DNA of 64,000 bases from Clostridiales bacterium PH28_bin88 (GCA_000987045.1 LAKY01000032.1:57109-121108); one strand, 5' to 3'. Shown: positions 1-10,408, numbered from the stretch's first letter. The notes: a model not told the origin generated them from the sequence alone. Program-made: numbers and translations.

Positions 1-872
<872 letters not shown>

Positions 873-875
873 TTA

Positions 876-1150
876 GAAATGAAATAGCCCTTCGTGCCCG
901 GTTAGGGACGAAAGGCTGCTCTTCCGCGGTACCACCCTGGTTGGTCCCGGTCGGGGACCCTCTCTAACCCCGGTAACGGCGGGCGCCGGCCTGCTCATCA
1001 CAGGCAGCTCGGTGGGTGGGTTCGAAGCCTTATCCGGTAACCCGCCTCTCAACTCGGCGGCGGGCTCTCTGTCCCGGCTTAATGCTTCTACTGGCCCCCT
1101 GCAACGCTTTTCACATATTATCTGCATGTTACCAAAGTCGGGACTCTTTG
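876..1150 (-). promoter_or_regulatory. T-box leader for proS
   Basis: Minus strand carries the T-box core GGGTGGTACCGCGGAAGAGCAGCC (about 914-937) followed by hairpin CCTTTCGTCCCTAACCGGGCACGAAGGGC and a T-rich run, upstream of proS. Confidence 0.9.
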
Positions 1151-1341
1151 TCAATGAGACCTGGGGTTATCAACGGGTTATCAAGTGCTGACGCATATTT
1201 TCATTTATTGGCGGTTATTGCTTAGAAACCCCTTAGATGCTCCAAGATGGTAAAACAAATAAGTGTTCGGGCGGCATTGACCAGAACGCCAAAGCCTAAG
1301 ACTTTGGAGGAAGCATCGGAGTGAGAGAATTGAATTGATCG

Positions 1342-1644
1342 TTACAGTAAAAATTCATACTGTCTTCGTCCGTAAAGGATGCGGCGTATTTCTACCGTCG
1401 TGTCGTTCATGACATAGAAAACCAGATAGTTGTGCACCACCAGCACGCGGTAACCTTTTGCCCGAAGCACGGGACTTTTTAGCAACGGGCAACGCAAGGG
1501 CATCTGCGCTAGCGAGCCGATACCGTCTACGATTTCATCATACAGCTTGAGTGCCGCATCTGGTGAGAGTTCATTGATATAATCCACAATATCCTGTAAG
1601 TCCTGTTCGGCTGAGGGGAAAATCAGAAGCCTATACTTTTCCAT
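1342..1644 (-). CDS. RelE/ParE-family toxin
   Basis: MEKYRLLIFPSAEQDLQDIVDYINELSPDAALKLYDEIVDGIGSLAQMPLRCPLL...GYRVLVVHNYLVFYVMNDTTVEIRRILYGRRQYEFLL; overlaps Phd-type ORF. Confidence 0.88.
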   Translation of the reverse strand: MEKYRLLIFPSAEQDLQDIVDYINELSPDAALKLYDEIVDGIGSLAQMPLRCPLLKSPVLRAKGYRVLVVHNYLVFYVMNDTTVEIRRILYGRRQYEFLL

Positions 1645-1903
1645 GGACCTTCGCCCTCAGCTTCTTTGCAAACTCGAAAAAGTCCTCACCAACCACTCCG
1701 TTGGCAATCTCCGCCTCGGCTTCCGACAGCTTGCCATAAAGTTCGATGAGCGCCTGCTGCCGCTCGTAGGCTTCTATGCTCATGACAACCATGTCGCCCA
1801 CGCCGTTCCTGGTAATGAACACCGGCTCGCGCTCCCTGTGACAAAACTCAGAAATCTCGTTGGCGTTGTTTCTCAAGTCTGAAATGGGCCGGATGTTCGG
1901 CAT
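1631..1903 (-). CDS. Phd/YefM-family antitoxin
   Basis: MPNIRPISDLRNNANEISEFCHREREPVFITRNGVGDMVVMSIEAYERQ, typical Phd/YefM N-terminus. Confidence 0.88.
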   Translation of the reverse strand: MPNIRPISDLRNNANEISEFCHREREPVFITRNGVGDMVVMSIEAYERQQALIELYGKLSEAEAEIANGVVGEDFFEFAKKLRAKVHGKV

Positions 1904-1984
1904 GACAAATCCCCCCGACTCTCAAAATATATACATTTAATATAGCATAATTTTGAGAGAAAGACAAGTGTGTTATTCATCACA

Positions 1985-2018
1985 CAAAACAGCCTCGCCA
2001 GTCTAGCGGAGGCTGTTT
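1985..2018 (-). terminator. Intrinsic terminator after larE
   Basis: AAACAGCCTCCGC...GGCGAGGCTGTTTTGTG hairpin just after the larE stop. Confidence 0.65.
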
Positions 2019-2022
2019 CTGA

Positions 2023-2883
2023 TTATTTACCGAGTACCTCGTTCATGCTACCCGTCCGGTAGCCCTGCAGGTCCAGGGTGACGTAGGTATAGCCCAGCTC
2101 CTTCAGCTTTTGGGCTACCTGGTCCGCTGCCGCCAGGACTTTGGGGAAGTCGATCGCGGCGACCTCGATGCGGGCCAGGTCGCCGTGGTGCCGTACCCTC
2201 AACTGGCCAACACCTAAGGAACGCAGGTAATCCTCCGCCCGGCCGACCATGGTCAGTTTCTCCTGGGTGATCCGCTCCCCATAGGGGAAACGGGAGGACA
2301 GGCAGGCAAAGGAGGGTTTATCCCAGGTGGGAAGGCCCATTTCCCGGGAAAGCTGGCGGATGTCTTCCTTGGTCAGACCCGCTTCCTTGAGAGGGCTCCT
2401 GACCCCCAGTTCCCCCCCTGCCCGCATGCCTGGCCGGTGGTCGAACTGGTCGTCGTAGTTGGCCCCGTCCAACACGTAAGACAGGCCGTGCTCGCGGGCG
2501 ATGTCCAGGAGCTTGCCAAAGAGTTCGGTCTTGCAGAAGTAGCAGCGGTCGGGCGGGTTGGCGGCAAACTCTTCGTTAGCCAGTTCTTCCGTCCAGATGG
2601 TCAGGTGCCTTAAGCCCAACTGCTCGGCTAATGCCAGGGCCTCTTTCACCTCATGGTCCGGGTAAGTTTCCGAACAGGCGGTTACCGCCAGCGCCCGGTC
2701 CTCCAGGACGTCACGGGCCACCTTGGCCAGGAAGGTGCTGTCCACCCCTCCCGAATAGGCGATGACCGCCCCGCCGCAGCCGGCCAGTATTTCTCTTAGC
2801 TGGGACAGTTTTTGCTGAATGGTTTCCAAAAAGAACACACCTCCGCTTGGTTTTCGATGGACAATGATCAGCTTTCTTGGCAA
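2023..2883 (-). CDS. larE: LarE, pyridinium-3,5-biscarboxylate mononucleotide sulfurtransferase
   Basis: PP-loop SGGVDSTFLAKVA; CYFCK and PSFACLSSRFPYG motifs; next to larB/larC. A TTG at 2829 after GGAGG is an alternative start. Confidence 0.9.
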   Translation of the reverse strand: MPRKLIIVHRKPSGGVFFLETIQQKLSQLREILAGCGGAVIAYSGGVDSTFLAKVARDVLEDRALAVTACSETYPDHEVKEALALAEQLGLRHLTIWTEELANEEFAANPPDRCYFCKTELFGKLLDIAREHGLSYVLDGANYDDQFDHRPGMRAGGELGVRSPLKEAGLTKEDIRQLSREMGLPTWDKPSFACLSSRFPYGERITQEKLTMVGRAEDYLRSLGVGQLRVRHHGDLARIEVAAIDFPKVLAAADQVAQKLKELGYTYVTLDLQGYRTGSMNEVLGK

Positions 2884-3638
2884 CCTTTCAAGCCGCTGCG
2901 GATAATGGTATCAGCTAAAGCCGCGGCACCAAAACCGTTGTCAATATTTACAACCCCGATGCCTTTTGCACAACTGTTGAGCATGGTGAGCAACGCTGAC
3001 AGGCCGTTAAAGCTGGCCCCATAGCCTACACTGGTAGGCACCGCAATCACGGGTACGTCCACTAAACCGCCCACTACACTGGCCAGTGCCCCTTCCATTC
3101 CCGCCACGACAATGATTACCGCCGCGGAATTGAGCCGGTCATAATGGGCCAAAAGGCGGTGGATGCCGGCCACCCCCACATCGTAAACCCTTTCAACCTG
3201 GTGTCCCATTACTTCCGCCGTCACTACCGCCTCTTCCGCCACCGGAATGTCGGCAGTCCCCGCGGAGAGCACCAGGATTTTGCGGGAGGAGATTTTCACC
3301 TCTTCCGCGGCCATGCTGATAATTCTGGCCGTCTCATGGTATTTTGCCCGGGGATACAAAGGCTGGATGGCATTAAACATGTCTTGTCCCGCCCTGGTGG
3401 CCAGTATATTGCGGTTACGTTCGGCTAAACTCTGAAAGATCTTGACCACTTGCTCCACAGTCTTCCCCTGGCAGAATATGACTTCCGGGAAGCCGTTTCG
3501 TAACGCCCGGTGATGGTCTACTTTCGCGAATTCCAGGTCTTCATAAGGAAGCTTCTTCAGTTCTTCCAAGACCCGGGTCAGGCTTACCGTACCGGCCTTG
3601 TAGTCTTCCAACAATTTAACCAAGTTTTGCGTGTGCAT
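2868..3638 (-). CDS. larB: LarB, nickel pincer cofactor biosynthesis (NaAD carboxylase/hydrolase family)
   Basis: MHTQNLVKLLEDYKAGTVSLTRVLEELKKLPYEDLEFAKVDHHRALRNGFPEVIFCQGKT...; PurE-like C-terminal VLSAGTADIPVAEEAVVTAEVMGH. Confidence 0.93.
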   Translation of the reverse strand: MHTQNLVKLLEDYKAGTVSLTRVLEELKKLPYEDLEFAKVDHHRALRNGFPEVIFCQGKTVEQVVKIFQSLAERNRNILATRAGQDMFNAIQPLYPRAKYHETARIISMAAEEVKISSRKILVLSAGTADIPVAEEAVVTAEVMGHQVERVYDVGVAGIHRLLAHYDRLNSAAVIIVVAGMEGALASVVGGLVDVPVIAVPTSVGYGASFNGLSALLTMLNSCAKGIGVVNIDNGFGAAALADTIIRSGLKGCQES

Positions 3639-4386
3639 GATGCCCCTGTTGCACCTCCGTTTCCTGCGCCAACCGCGACCCCAGCAAGACCCTGAGCAGG
3701 TTGGGAATCTCCAAATCCCTCTCACCGGCGCCATACCCTACCTTTTCCACCAGCATGCCCGGTAACGGGCCAAAGCCCCGGCTGACAGTGCTGATGATGG
3801 CAGCGCCGGTGGGTGTTACCAGTTCTTTTTCGGGACCAAAAGCATAGATGGATACCCCGCATAACAGCTCCAGGGTGGCAGGCGCCGGGACCGGCATCAC
3901 TCCGTGCTGGCAGTTGACAAATCCCGAACCGACATTCAGTTTGGAACAATAAACTTCGTCCACCGCTAATATATCCTGACATATTGCAGACCCCACAATG
4001 TCGACAATCGCGTCCAGGCTGCCAACCTCGTGGAAGTGAACCCTTTCCAAGGTGGTTGCATGGATTTTCGCCTCGGCCGCAGCCAGGCGGTTAAAGATCC
4101 GCATACTCAAGTCCTTCACGTTTTGTTTCAAATCGCTCCGGTTGATTATTTCCTCAATGTCTTTCAGATGCCGGTGGGGATGCGGCCCTTCTTCCACCAG
4201 GACATTTACCTTGGTCCCGGCAATTCCGCATTTTTTTACTTTCTCCACCTGCAGTTCAAATCCCGGCAGGTTGAGTTTTGTCAACTCATGCCGTAATTCC
4301 GCCAGGTCTACACCCAGGTCCAGGCAGGCTCCCATGATCATATCCCCGCTAATACCCGAAAAGCAATCAAAATAAGCGATTTTCAC
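3616..4386 (-). CDS. larC: LarC1 domain protein (nickel insertion protein; no LarC2 domain attached)
   Basis: MKIAYFDCFSGISGDMIMGACLDLGVDL...FHEVGSLDAIVDIVG...TPTGAAII; stops at 256 aa, overlapping the larB start. Confidence 0.9.
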   Translation of the reverse strand: MKIAYFDCFSGISGDMIMGACLDLGVDLAELRHELTKLNLPGFELQVEKVKKCGIAGTKVNVLVEEGPHPHRHLKDIEEIINRSDLKQNVKDLSMRIFNRLAAAEAKIHATTLERVHFHEVGSLDAIVDIVGSAICQDILAVDEVYCSKLNVGSGFVNCQHGVMPVPAPATLELLCGVSIYAFGPEKELVTPTGAAIISTVSRGFGPLPGMLVEKVGYGAGERDLEIPNLLRVLLGSRLAQETEVQQGHHAHAKLG

Positions 4387-4626
4387 CTTAGCCCCCCTTT
4401 TAGGTTCACAACAAATAATCCCCTGAATACAAACCCCCAGTAACTCTTACCTTACCACCGGCTAAAGAAAACTTGGCTTGCGGCAAGCCAGGAAAAGAAC
4501 AGGGTCGGTGCGGAAATAAGCCTAGCATCCCGCTATTTTCTACGTTAGTCTGGAGGTTTGCTAGGCCACTTTATTTATTATACATTTTTTTCTGCCTGGC
4601 ATCCAGGTTGCCCAGCTTGTTTACCC

Positions 4627-5736
4627 CTAGTGGATGATCAGGTCACGGGGGTAGCCAGTCAGGATCCGCGGGCCGTCCTGGGATACATGGATTACATCCG
4701 TAACCCTGGGGCCACCGGCCCCTTTTTTATAAACAGTGGGCAACAGGACATCCACTACCATGTCCTTCTCAATCGTTTCCTGGCGTCCCTTTCCAATGAT
4801 GGGATAGAATTCGGACTGCCTCAAGCCGACCCCGTATCCCACGAAATCCAAGTAGTGTTTTTCAAACCCAGCCTCAGCCACAACTTCCCGGGCCGCCGCG
4901 TCCACTTCCCACGCGTGGACGCCGGGTTTCAGGGCGGCGATGGCCCTGTCCTGCGCTTCCAACAGCAATTGGTAGGTTTTGGCCTGCTCCTCCGGGATGT
5001 TACCCATGGCCACCGTACGGCACATTTTTGAACAATAACCCTCACAAGTGGCACCCAGGTGGATCACCACCGCTTCCCCCGCCACCAGCTTTTTCTGGCT
5101 GGCGCAAGGGTGGGTCAGAAGCGCCCGCTCTCCCGAGGTCACCTGCATGCGGAAGGAAGACCCGCCTGAACCCGCCTTCAGCATCGCGTACTCGGCCTCC
5201 GCCAGCACCTCCAGTTCCGTGACTCCCGGTTTTACCGCCCGCACTGCTGCCTCCATACCTTTGCAGGCCATTTCGGAAGCCCGCCGGATCAGCTCGATCT
5301 CGTGGGGGGATTTTACCGACCGGAGGCGGTAGATCAGTTCGGTGGCGTTGACAAAGTCCTCCTCAGGGAAGGCCTTCCGCAAACCTTCGTACACTCCAAA
5401 TTCCACAAAATACTTTTCGAAGCCAATGCGGGGTTTCGTAAAACCGTACCCCTTCATTACCTCAATGGTCTTCGACACCAGGTTCTGGGCAGGGAAGAAG
5501 TAGCCCTTGACATGGGGAATAGCTGAGTTTTCCCGCAGGTATTCCACATCCAGCCAGAGGGTGACGGCGGTGGCTTCCCCTTTTCGCGGGATCACCAGCG
5601 CCATGCACTCCATCTGGGTACTGCCCGTAAAGTAGATCAGGTTTTCCCGCCCCACAATGAACAGCATATCAATGTTGGCTTCGTTGATAGCCACCTGGGC
5701 GCGCTTGATCCTCCCGGCAATCTCCTCTTTAAGCAA
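4627..5736 (-). CDS. Creatinase/M24 'pita-bread' fold protein without the usual M24 metal ligands
   Basis: N-terminal creatinase-like domain and M24 landmarks (VIHLGATCEGYCSKMCRT, GYGVGL, MVVDVLLPTVYKKGAGGPRVTD) with D/D/H/E/E ligand positions substituted. Confidence 0.8.
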   Translation of the reverse strand: MLKEEIAGRIKRAQVAINEANIDMLFIVGRENLIYFTGSTQMECMALVIPRKGEATAVTLWLDVEYLRENSAIPHVKGYFFPAQNLVSKTIEVMKGYGFTKPRIGFEKYFVEFGVYEGLRKAFPEEDFVNATELIYRLRSVKSPHEIELIRRASEMACKGMEAAVRAVKPGVTELEVLAEAEYAMLKAGSGGSSFRMQVTSGERALLTHPCASQKKLVAGEAVVIHLGATCEGYCSKMCRTVAMGNIPEEQAKTYQLLLEAQDRAIAALKPGVHAWEVDAAAREVVAEAGFEKHYLDFVGYGVGLRQSEFYPIIGKGRQETIEKDMVVDVLLPTVYKKGAGGPRVTDVIHVSQDGPRILTGYPRDLIIH

Positions 5737-5775
5737 AGGCCACCGCTCCTTTCTTTCAGGCTCCGAGCAGCAACT

Positions 5776-6564
5776 TCAACCCGCGAACCGGACACTAGCG
5801 GTACCCAGCCGGTCGAAACAGGCCTCGAAGTAATCCCCGGCAACGGGCGCCACGGCTGCGGTGAAAGCCCCTGACAAGACAACCTCCCCGGCTTTCAGGG
5901 TAATCTCGAACTCGGCAAGCTTATTGGCCAGCCAGGCAACGGCGGCGGCGGGGTGCCCCAGCACGGCAGCGCCGGCAGCGGTGCTTAAGACCTCACCGTT
6001 CCTCTTGAAAACCAAACCGGTAAGGGTCAAGTCCAGATTATCTAATGGGGTGAGCCTCCCTCCCAGGACAAACCGGGCGCTGGAGGCATTGTCCGCTATG
6101 GTGTCCTGGATCTTGATCTTCCAATCCTTCACGCGGCTGTCCACAATCTCCAGGGAGGGGACCACCGCTTCCGTAGCCCGCAGCACGTCTGAGACCGAAA
6201 CCCCTGGGCCGGACAGGTCCTTTTTGAGCAGGAAGGCCACCTCAGCCTCCACCTTGGGCTGCATCAGGTCTCCCAGCCGGATTACCCCGCCGTCAACTAC
6301 TTCGATGTTGCTGAGCAGGTGGCCGTAGTCGGGTTCATATACCCCCAGCAGGTTTTGCATGGCCAGGCTGGTGAGCCCGATCTTTTTCCCTACCACCGGG
6401 TTTTTCTCATTAACTTTGGCTTTGATGACCTTAAGCTGCACCTGGTAGGCATCGTCGATGGTTATGTCTTTGAATTCGTCCGTAAGTGCCGTGATGGGCT
6501 CCCTAGTCCGCTCCGCCACCAGCAGGCGGCCCGCCAGTTGTTGGTATTTGTCTTCCCCTAACAC
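5776..6564 (-). CDS. 2-keto-4-pentenoate hydratase / oxalocrotonate decarboxylase family
   Basis: VVGKKIGLTSLAMQNLLGVYEPDYGHL, VEAEVAFLL, VVPSLEIVDSRVKDWKI; next to MhpE and MhpF homologs. Confidence 0.88.
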   Translation of the reverse strand: MLGEDKYQQLAGRLLVAERTREPITALTDEFKDITIDDAYQVQLKVIKAKVNEKNPVVGKKIGLTSLAMQNLLGVYEPDYGHLLSNIEVVDGGVIRLGDLMQPKVEAEVAFLLKKDLSGPGVSVSDVLRATEAVVPSLEIVDSRVKDWKIKIQDTIADNASSARFVLGGRLTPLDNLDLTLTGLVFKRNGEVLSTAAGAAVLGHPAAAVAWLANKLAEFEITLKAGEVVLSGAFTAAVAPVAGDYFEACFDRLGTASVRFAG

Positions 6565-6580
6565 TAAAATCCCCCTCTTT

Positions 6581-7594
6581 CTAGGCTTTTGCCTTGGATA
6601 GCGCGAGAGCCACGTCCACGATCATGTCTTCCTGGCCACCAACCACCTTGCGGTGGCCCAGTTCTATCAGGATGTCCCGGGGATCCAATCCAAATTTCTC
6701 CGCCGACCGGAAGGTGTGCAGGAGGAAACTGGAGTATACCCCGGCATAGCCCAGGGAAAGTGCCGCCTTATCGATCACCTGCGGTCGCCGCATCAAAGGC
6801 CTTACCACATCCTCGGCCGCGTCCATGATCGCATACAAGTCCACGCCGGTTTCATATCCCAGCCTGTCCAGCACCGCTACCAGCACCTCGGTAGGCGTAT
6901 TCCCGGCGCCCGCTCCCAGGCCGGCCAGGCAGCCGTCAACCACACCGGCCCCTTCCTCGATAGCCGCCAGGGTGTTGCCGATGGCCAGGCCCAGGTTGTT
7001 GTGGGCGTGGAAACCTACCTCGACATTCAGGTTTTCTTTTAATAAGCCTACCCTTCTCCGGACGTCATCAGGCACCATCGCCCCCGCCGAGTCCACCACG
7101 TAGACCACGTCGGCGCCGTAGGATTCCATCAGTTTGGCTTGTTCCAGCACCTTTTCGGGTGGCGCCATATGGGAAAGCATGAGGAATGTGATAACCTCCA
7201 TGCCGATTTCCTTGGCCAACCCGATATGCTGGGCGGAAATGTCCGCTTCCGTGACATGGGTAGCGGGGCGCGCTACCCGGGCACCCTCCCGGTAAGCCAT
7301 CTCCAGGTCTTCCTTGACGCCCACACCCGGGAGCAGGAGCACTGCCAGCCTGGTATTCCTCGTCACTGCCTTGGCCGCCCGCAAGGCCTCCTGGTCGGTA
7401 AGTTTACTGAAACCGTAATTGATAGAAGAACCCCCCAGGCCGTCCCCGTGGGTGACTTCCAGGGTATCAATCATGGCCCGCTCCAGGGCCGCTGCCACGC
7501 GGGAGATATCTTCCGCACTATACTGGTGGGATACCGAGTGGCTGCCATCCCGGAGGGTAGTATCAATGATGCGGATCTTGCGTTTTTGAGTCAT
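6581..7594 (-). CDS. 4-hydroxy-2-oxovalerate aldolase
   Basis: [22 protein letters not shown]...[46 protein letters not shown]; MhpE/DmpG type. Confidence 0.94.
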   Translation of the reverse strand: MTQKRKIRIIDTTLRDGSHSVSHQYSAEDISRVAAALERAMIDTLEVTHGDGLGGSSINYGFSKLTDQEALRAAKAVTRNTRLAVLLLPGVGVKEDLEMAYREGARVARPATHVTEADISAQHIGLAKEIGMEVITFLMLSHMAPPEKVLEQAKLMESYGADVVYVVDSAGAMVPDDVRRRVGLLKENLNVEVGFHAHNNLGLAIGNTLAAIEEGAGVVDGCLAGLGAGAGNTPTEVLVAVLDRLGYETGVDLYAIMDAAEDVVRPLMRRPQVIDKAALSLGYAGVYSSFLLHTFRSAEKFGLDPRDILIELGHRKVVGGQEDMIVDVALALSKAKA

Positions 7595-8487
7595 GCCACG
7601 CTACCCCCTTCATTTCCCTGTCCGACCATTTTCCTGGCGATGGCCTCTCCCGCGGCCAGGGCAGCGGATGTCATGATGTCCAGGTTCCCGGCATACTTGG
7701 GCAGGAAATCTCCCGCCCCCTCTACCTCGATCATGATGGTCACCTTCTTGCCGTCGAACACCGGCGGGTACTTCAGCCGGTAGCCGGGAACGTATTTCTG
7801 TACGGTACTTACCATCGCCTCCACCGAGGCGGTGATGGCCTCGCGGTCCGGCTCGCTTTCAAGAATGGTGTAAATGGTATGCTGGTTGAGAATGGGGGGT
7901 TCCGCCGGGTTCAGGATGATGATGGACTTGGACTTTTTAGCCCCGCCGATCATGTGCACTCCCCTGGCGGTGGTAACGGTGAACTCGTCGATATTGGCCC
8001 GGGTCCCCGGGCCGGCGCTCTTGCTGGGGATGGTGGTGACCGTCTCGGCGTAAGCCACCTCAGCCACGCGGGAGACGGCAAACACCATGGGAATGGTGGC
8101 CTGACCCCCGCAGGTGACCATGTTGATGTTGGGTTCGCCGATGCTCTTCAGGTCGATGTCCACCGCCGGCACCACGTAAGGCCCCACCGCGGCGGGGGTA
8201 AGATCCACCGCCACCATCCCCGCCTCCTTGAGGAGGGGCGCGTGTTTCATATGGGCACCCGCGCTGGTGGCATCAAACACGATTTTAATACCGGAGTTTG
8301 CCAGAATGGGCCGGATACCCTCCGCGGAGGTGGGCACCCCCATCTCCCTGGCCCGGGCGATGCCGTCAGAATTGGGGTCGATCCCGGCAAACATTCCTAC
8401 TTCCAGCAGCTTGCTTCTGCGTTGAATCTTGATCAACAGGTCGGTACCGATATTGCCGGTGCCCAGTATTGCTGCTTTTACCGCCAA
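7591..8487 (-). CDS. Acetaldehyde dehydrogenase (acylating)
   Basis: [21 protein letters not shown]...[47 protein letters not shown]; MhpF/DmpF type. Confidence 0.94.
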   Translation of the reverse strand: MAVKAAILGTGNIGTDLLIKIQRRSKLLEVGMFAGIDPNSDGIARAREMGVPTSAEGIRPILANSGIKIVFDATSAGAHMKHAPLLKEAGMVAVDLTPAAVGPYVVPAVDIDLKSIGEPNINMVTCGGQATIPMVFAVSRVAEVAYAETVTTIPSKSAGPGTRANIDEFTVTTARGVHMIGGAKKSKSIIILNPAEPPILNQHTIYTILESEPDREAITASVEAMVSTVQKYVPGYRLKYPPVFDGKKVTIMIEVEGAGDFLPKYAGNLDIMTSAALAAGEAIARKMVGQGNEGGSVA

Positions 8488-8542
8488 CTCTCTTCATCCT
8501 TTCCCCTTCGAATGTTTCGTTTACCTGGCTCCAGGCAGAATT

Positions 8543-10330
8543 TCAGCGGCTGTGATGGCACATATAATGATGGTCGAAATGGCAGGATTCATGGGCCTGA
8601 TTCTTGGCCTTTAATACCTCTCTCAAAGCACCGGCAATCCTTTCAGCCAGCACGGTTTTTCCTGGTTGGTGCGGTAGTTCGCGGAAGAGCACTTCCAAGG
8701 CCACCTTCACTTCGTCATTGGGCCCGGGTAAGGCGATGATTGTGGTCTCGCCTACCACCCCAACAGCAATCCTTACCCCTGCCTTTTGGTGCCTTCCCGA
8801 CCCTTTCTGGTACTTAACAATCCAAGAGGTAGCAGCCATGGGATCCACCCGCAGCAACCCTTCTACCGTTCGGTCCTTATCCTCAGCCCCCACTCCTCCG
8901 GTCGTAATTACCAGGCCATAACCTTCTTCCACCGCCCTCAAAAGGTGCATGGCAATACTGTCTTCGTCATCATCCATGATGCCGCCTGTCGCTACGTTGT
9001 ACCCTCTCCGTCTGAACTCTTCAGCAATCATGGGAGAGTTGGTATCGCGGATCATCCCTCTCTTGACCTCGAACCCGGAAGGGAATACCTTGACACGGCG
9101 CGCCACCCGCGCCCTGATTTCCTCCACCATCTGCTCCGAGCGCCGGAAGGTCTCCTCCACTTCTTCCGGTGGCAGAGCAATCAGCCCGAGAATACCCTCA
9201 GAATGGATCCTGGCGTCCTCCCCCAGGCGAACACCAGGCAGGTGTGCCAACCGGTCGAGAATTTCCCCTTCCTTCCCGGCGATGTCCCGCGCCTGGATGG
9301 TACGCCGCAGGATATCCAAAGTGATGTGGTTATCCCGCACGTCTACCACCAGTACTTCTTTTCTTTCCAGGTTCAACGTTTCCGCCACCACCGACGCGAT
9401 ATCGGTTAAATTGGCACCGTTCATGAAGATATCTTCAACCCACAGTTCGGTCTTTTCCAACAGGTTTAGCTCCAAGAGAGTATTTTTCTCTTCCCCCGCC
9501 CTTTGCACCTCTACCACGTCCAGCCGGAAGTCCAGCAGGGGAGCATCCACGATCTGTGTTCCGATGTCCAGGATATCGATGTCTTTTTCCGCCAGACCGG
9601 GGATGTCTTCAATTTTAACGCCTCCGGCAAAGGCGATCTTTACCTTGTCACGGATCCCGGCAGCCGTCAGGTAAGCCTCAACGGTCTCGGCATCGGCTGT
9701 TTGACCCGTATCCACCATCAGGATATCCGCCCCTCCCAGGACGGCCTCCTCGGCTTCCGCCGCGATCCCGCCGGTCTCCCCCTTTAGTTGAATGACCTTG
9801 AGCATGTCCTGGAACCCACTGACGGCTTTCAGGGTCTCTCTAATCCCGCCGAACATCCTTACATAGTTTTTGTCCAGATAAATAAACGGTTGATTGACGA
9901 TGCGGAAATTCGCCCCCCCGGTAGTGATCGCTTCCCGCACCAAGAACTTGAGGTCTGGGGGCATCTTCTTCCACGCCCCGGAAACAATGGCTACTTTCCC
10001 ACGGGCATGGCTTACCGCTTTATGCGCCGCGGTGGCAATTCCCGAGGACTTGGCAATGAGGCCCACCAGCACCTCTTCGGCCTGGGCTACCTGCTTGGGG
10101 TTTCCCCTGACCAGCAAGACCTTTTCGCCTTCCGCAATCCACATACCATCTTCGGCCCAGTAGAGGACAGTCAAACCCAGTTCCACCGCCTTTTCCCGAG
10201 CCCTGTCGATACCGGCTAACACGCCGTCTCTTTCGGCTGTAATGGCTGCCGTCGTTGTTGCATCCATAACTCCGGCAAAGATTTGGTCGCGTATGTCGCT
10301 GTGAGGCCGGACGGTTTGACATTCAGCCAT
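8543..10330 (-). CDS. Fusion protein: QPRTase (NadC/ModD)-like domain + COG1058/MoCF (CinA-N-like) domain
   Basis: N-terminal half: LIAKSSGIATAAHKAV, GGANFRIVNQPFIYLDKNYV, GGADILMVDTG, IAFAGGVKIEDIP. C-terminal half: IRDTNSPMIAEEFRRRGYNVATGGIMDDDEDSI...LVITTGGVGAEDKDRTVEGL...ALPGPNDEV. Confidence 0.82.
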   Translation of the reverse strand: MAECQTVRPHSDIRDQIFAGVMDATTTAAITAERDGVLAGIDRAREKAVELGLTVLYWAEDGMWIAEGEKVLLVRGNPKQVAQAEEVLVGLIAKSSGIATAAHKAVSHARGKVAIVSGAWKKMPPDLKFLVREAITTGGANFRIVNQPFIYLDKNYVRMFGGIRETLKAVSGFQDMLKVIQLKGETGGIAAEAEEAVLGGADILMVDTGQTADAETVEAYLTAAGIRDKVKIAFAGGVKIEDIPGLAEKDIDILDIGTQIVDAPLLDFRLDVVEVQRAGEEKNTLLELNLLEKTELWVEDIFMNGANLTDIASVVAETLNLERKEVLVVDVRDNHITLDILRRTIQARDIAGKEGEILDRLAHLPGVRLGEDARIHSEGILGLIALPPEEVEETFRRSEQMVEEIRARVARRVKVFPSGFEVKRGMIRDTNSPMIAEEFRRRGYNVATGGIMDDDEDSIAMHLLRAVEEGYGLVITTGGVGAEDKDRTVEGLLRVDPMAATSWIVKYQKGSGRHQKAGVRIAVGVVGETTIIALPGPNDEVKVALEVLFRELPHQPGKTVLAERIAGALREVLKAKNQAHESCHFDHHYMCHHSR

Positions 10331-10408
10331 TTTAATTTATAACCCCCAGTGTTTTTCACTATTTGAAGCGGGGTGGGAGAGATCACCCCCACCCCTCCGG
10401 ACTAACCT

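Noticed and set aside
1160-1340. Possible tRNA or small RNA between the T-box and TA module
   Set aside because: No cloverleaf or recognisable RNA motif found by eye; no tRNA or rRNA genes were seen in the window.
4627-5736. Xaa-Pro aminopeptidase
   Set aside because: Overall M24 fold, but the metal-ligand motifs are substituted, so a peptidase label is not supported.
8543-10330. Plain nicotinate-nucleotide pyrophosphorylase NadC or CinA
   Set aside because: It is a fusion of both and the QPRTase catalytic motifs are altered; no nadA/nadB neighbours.
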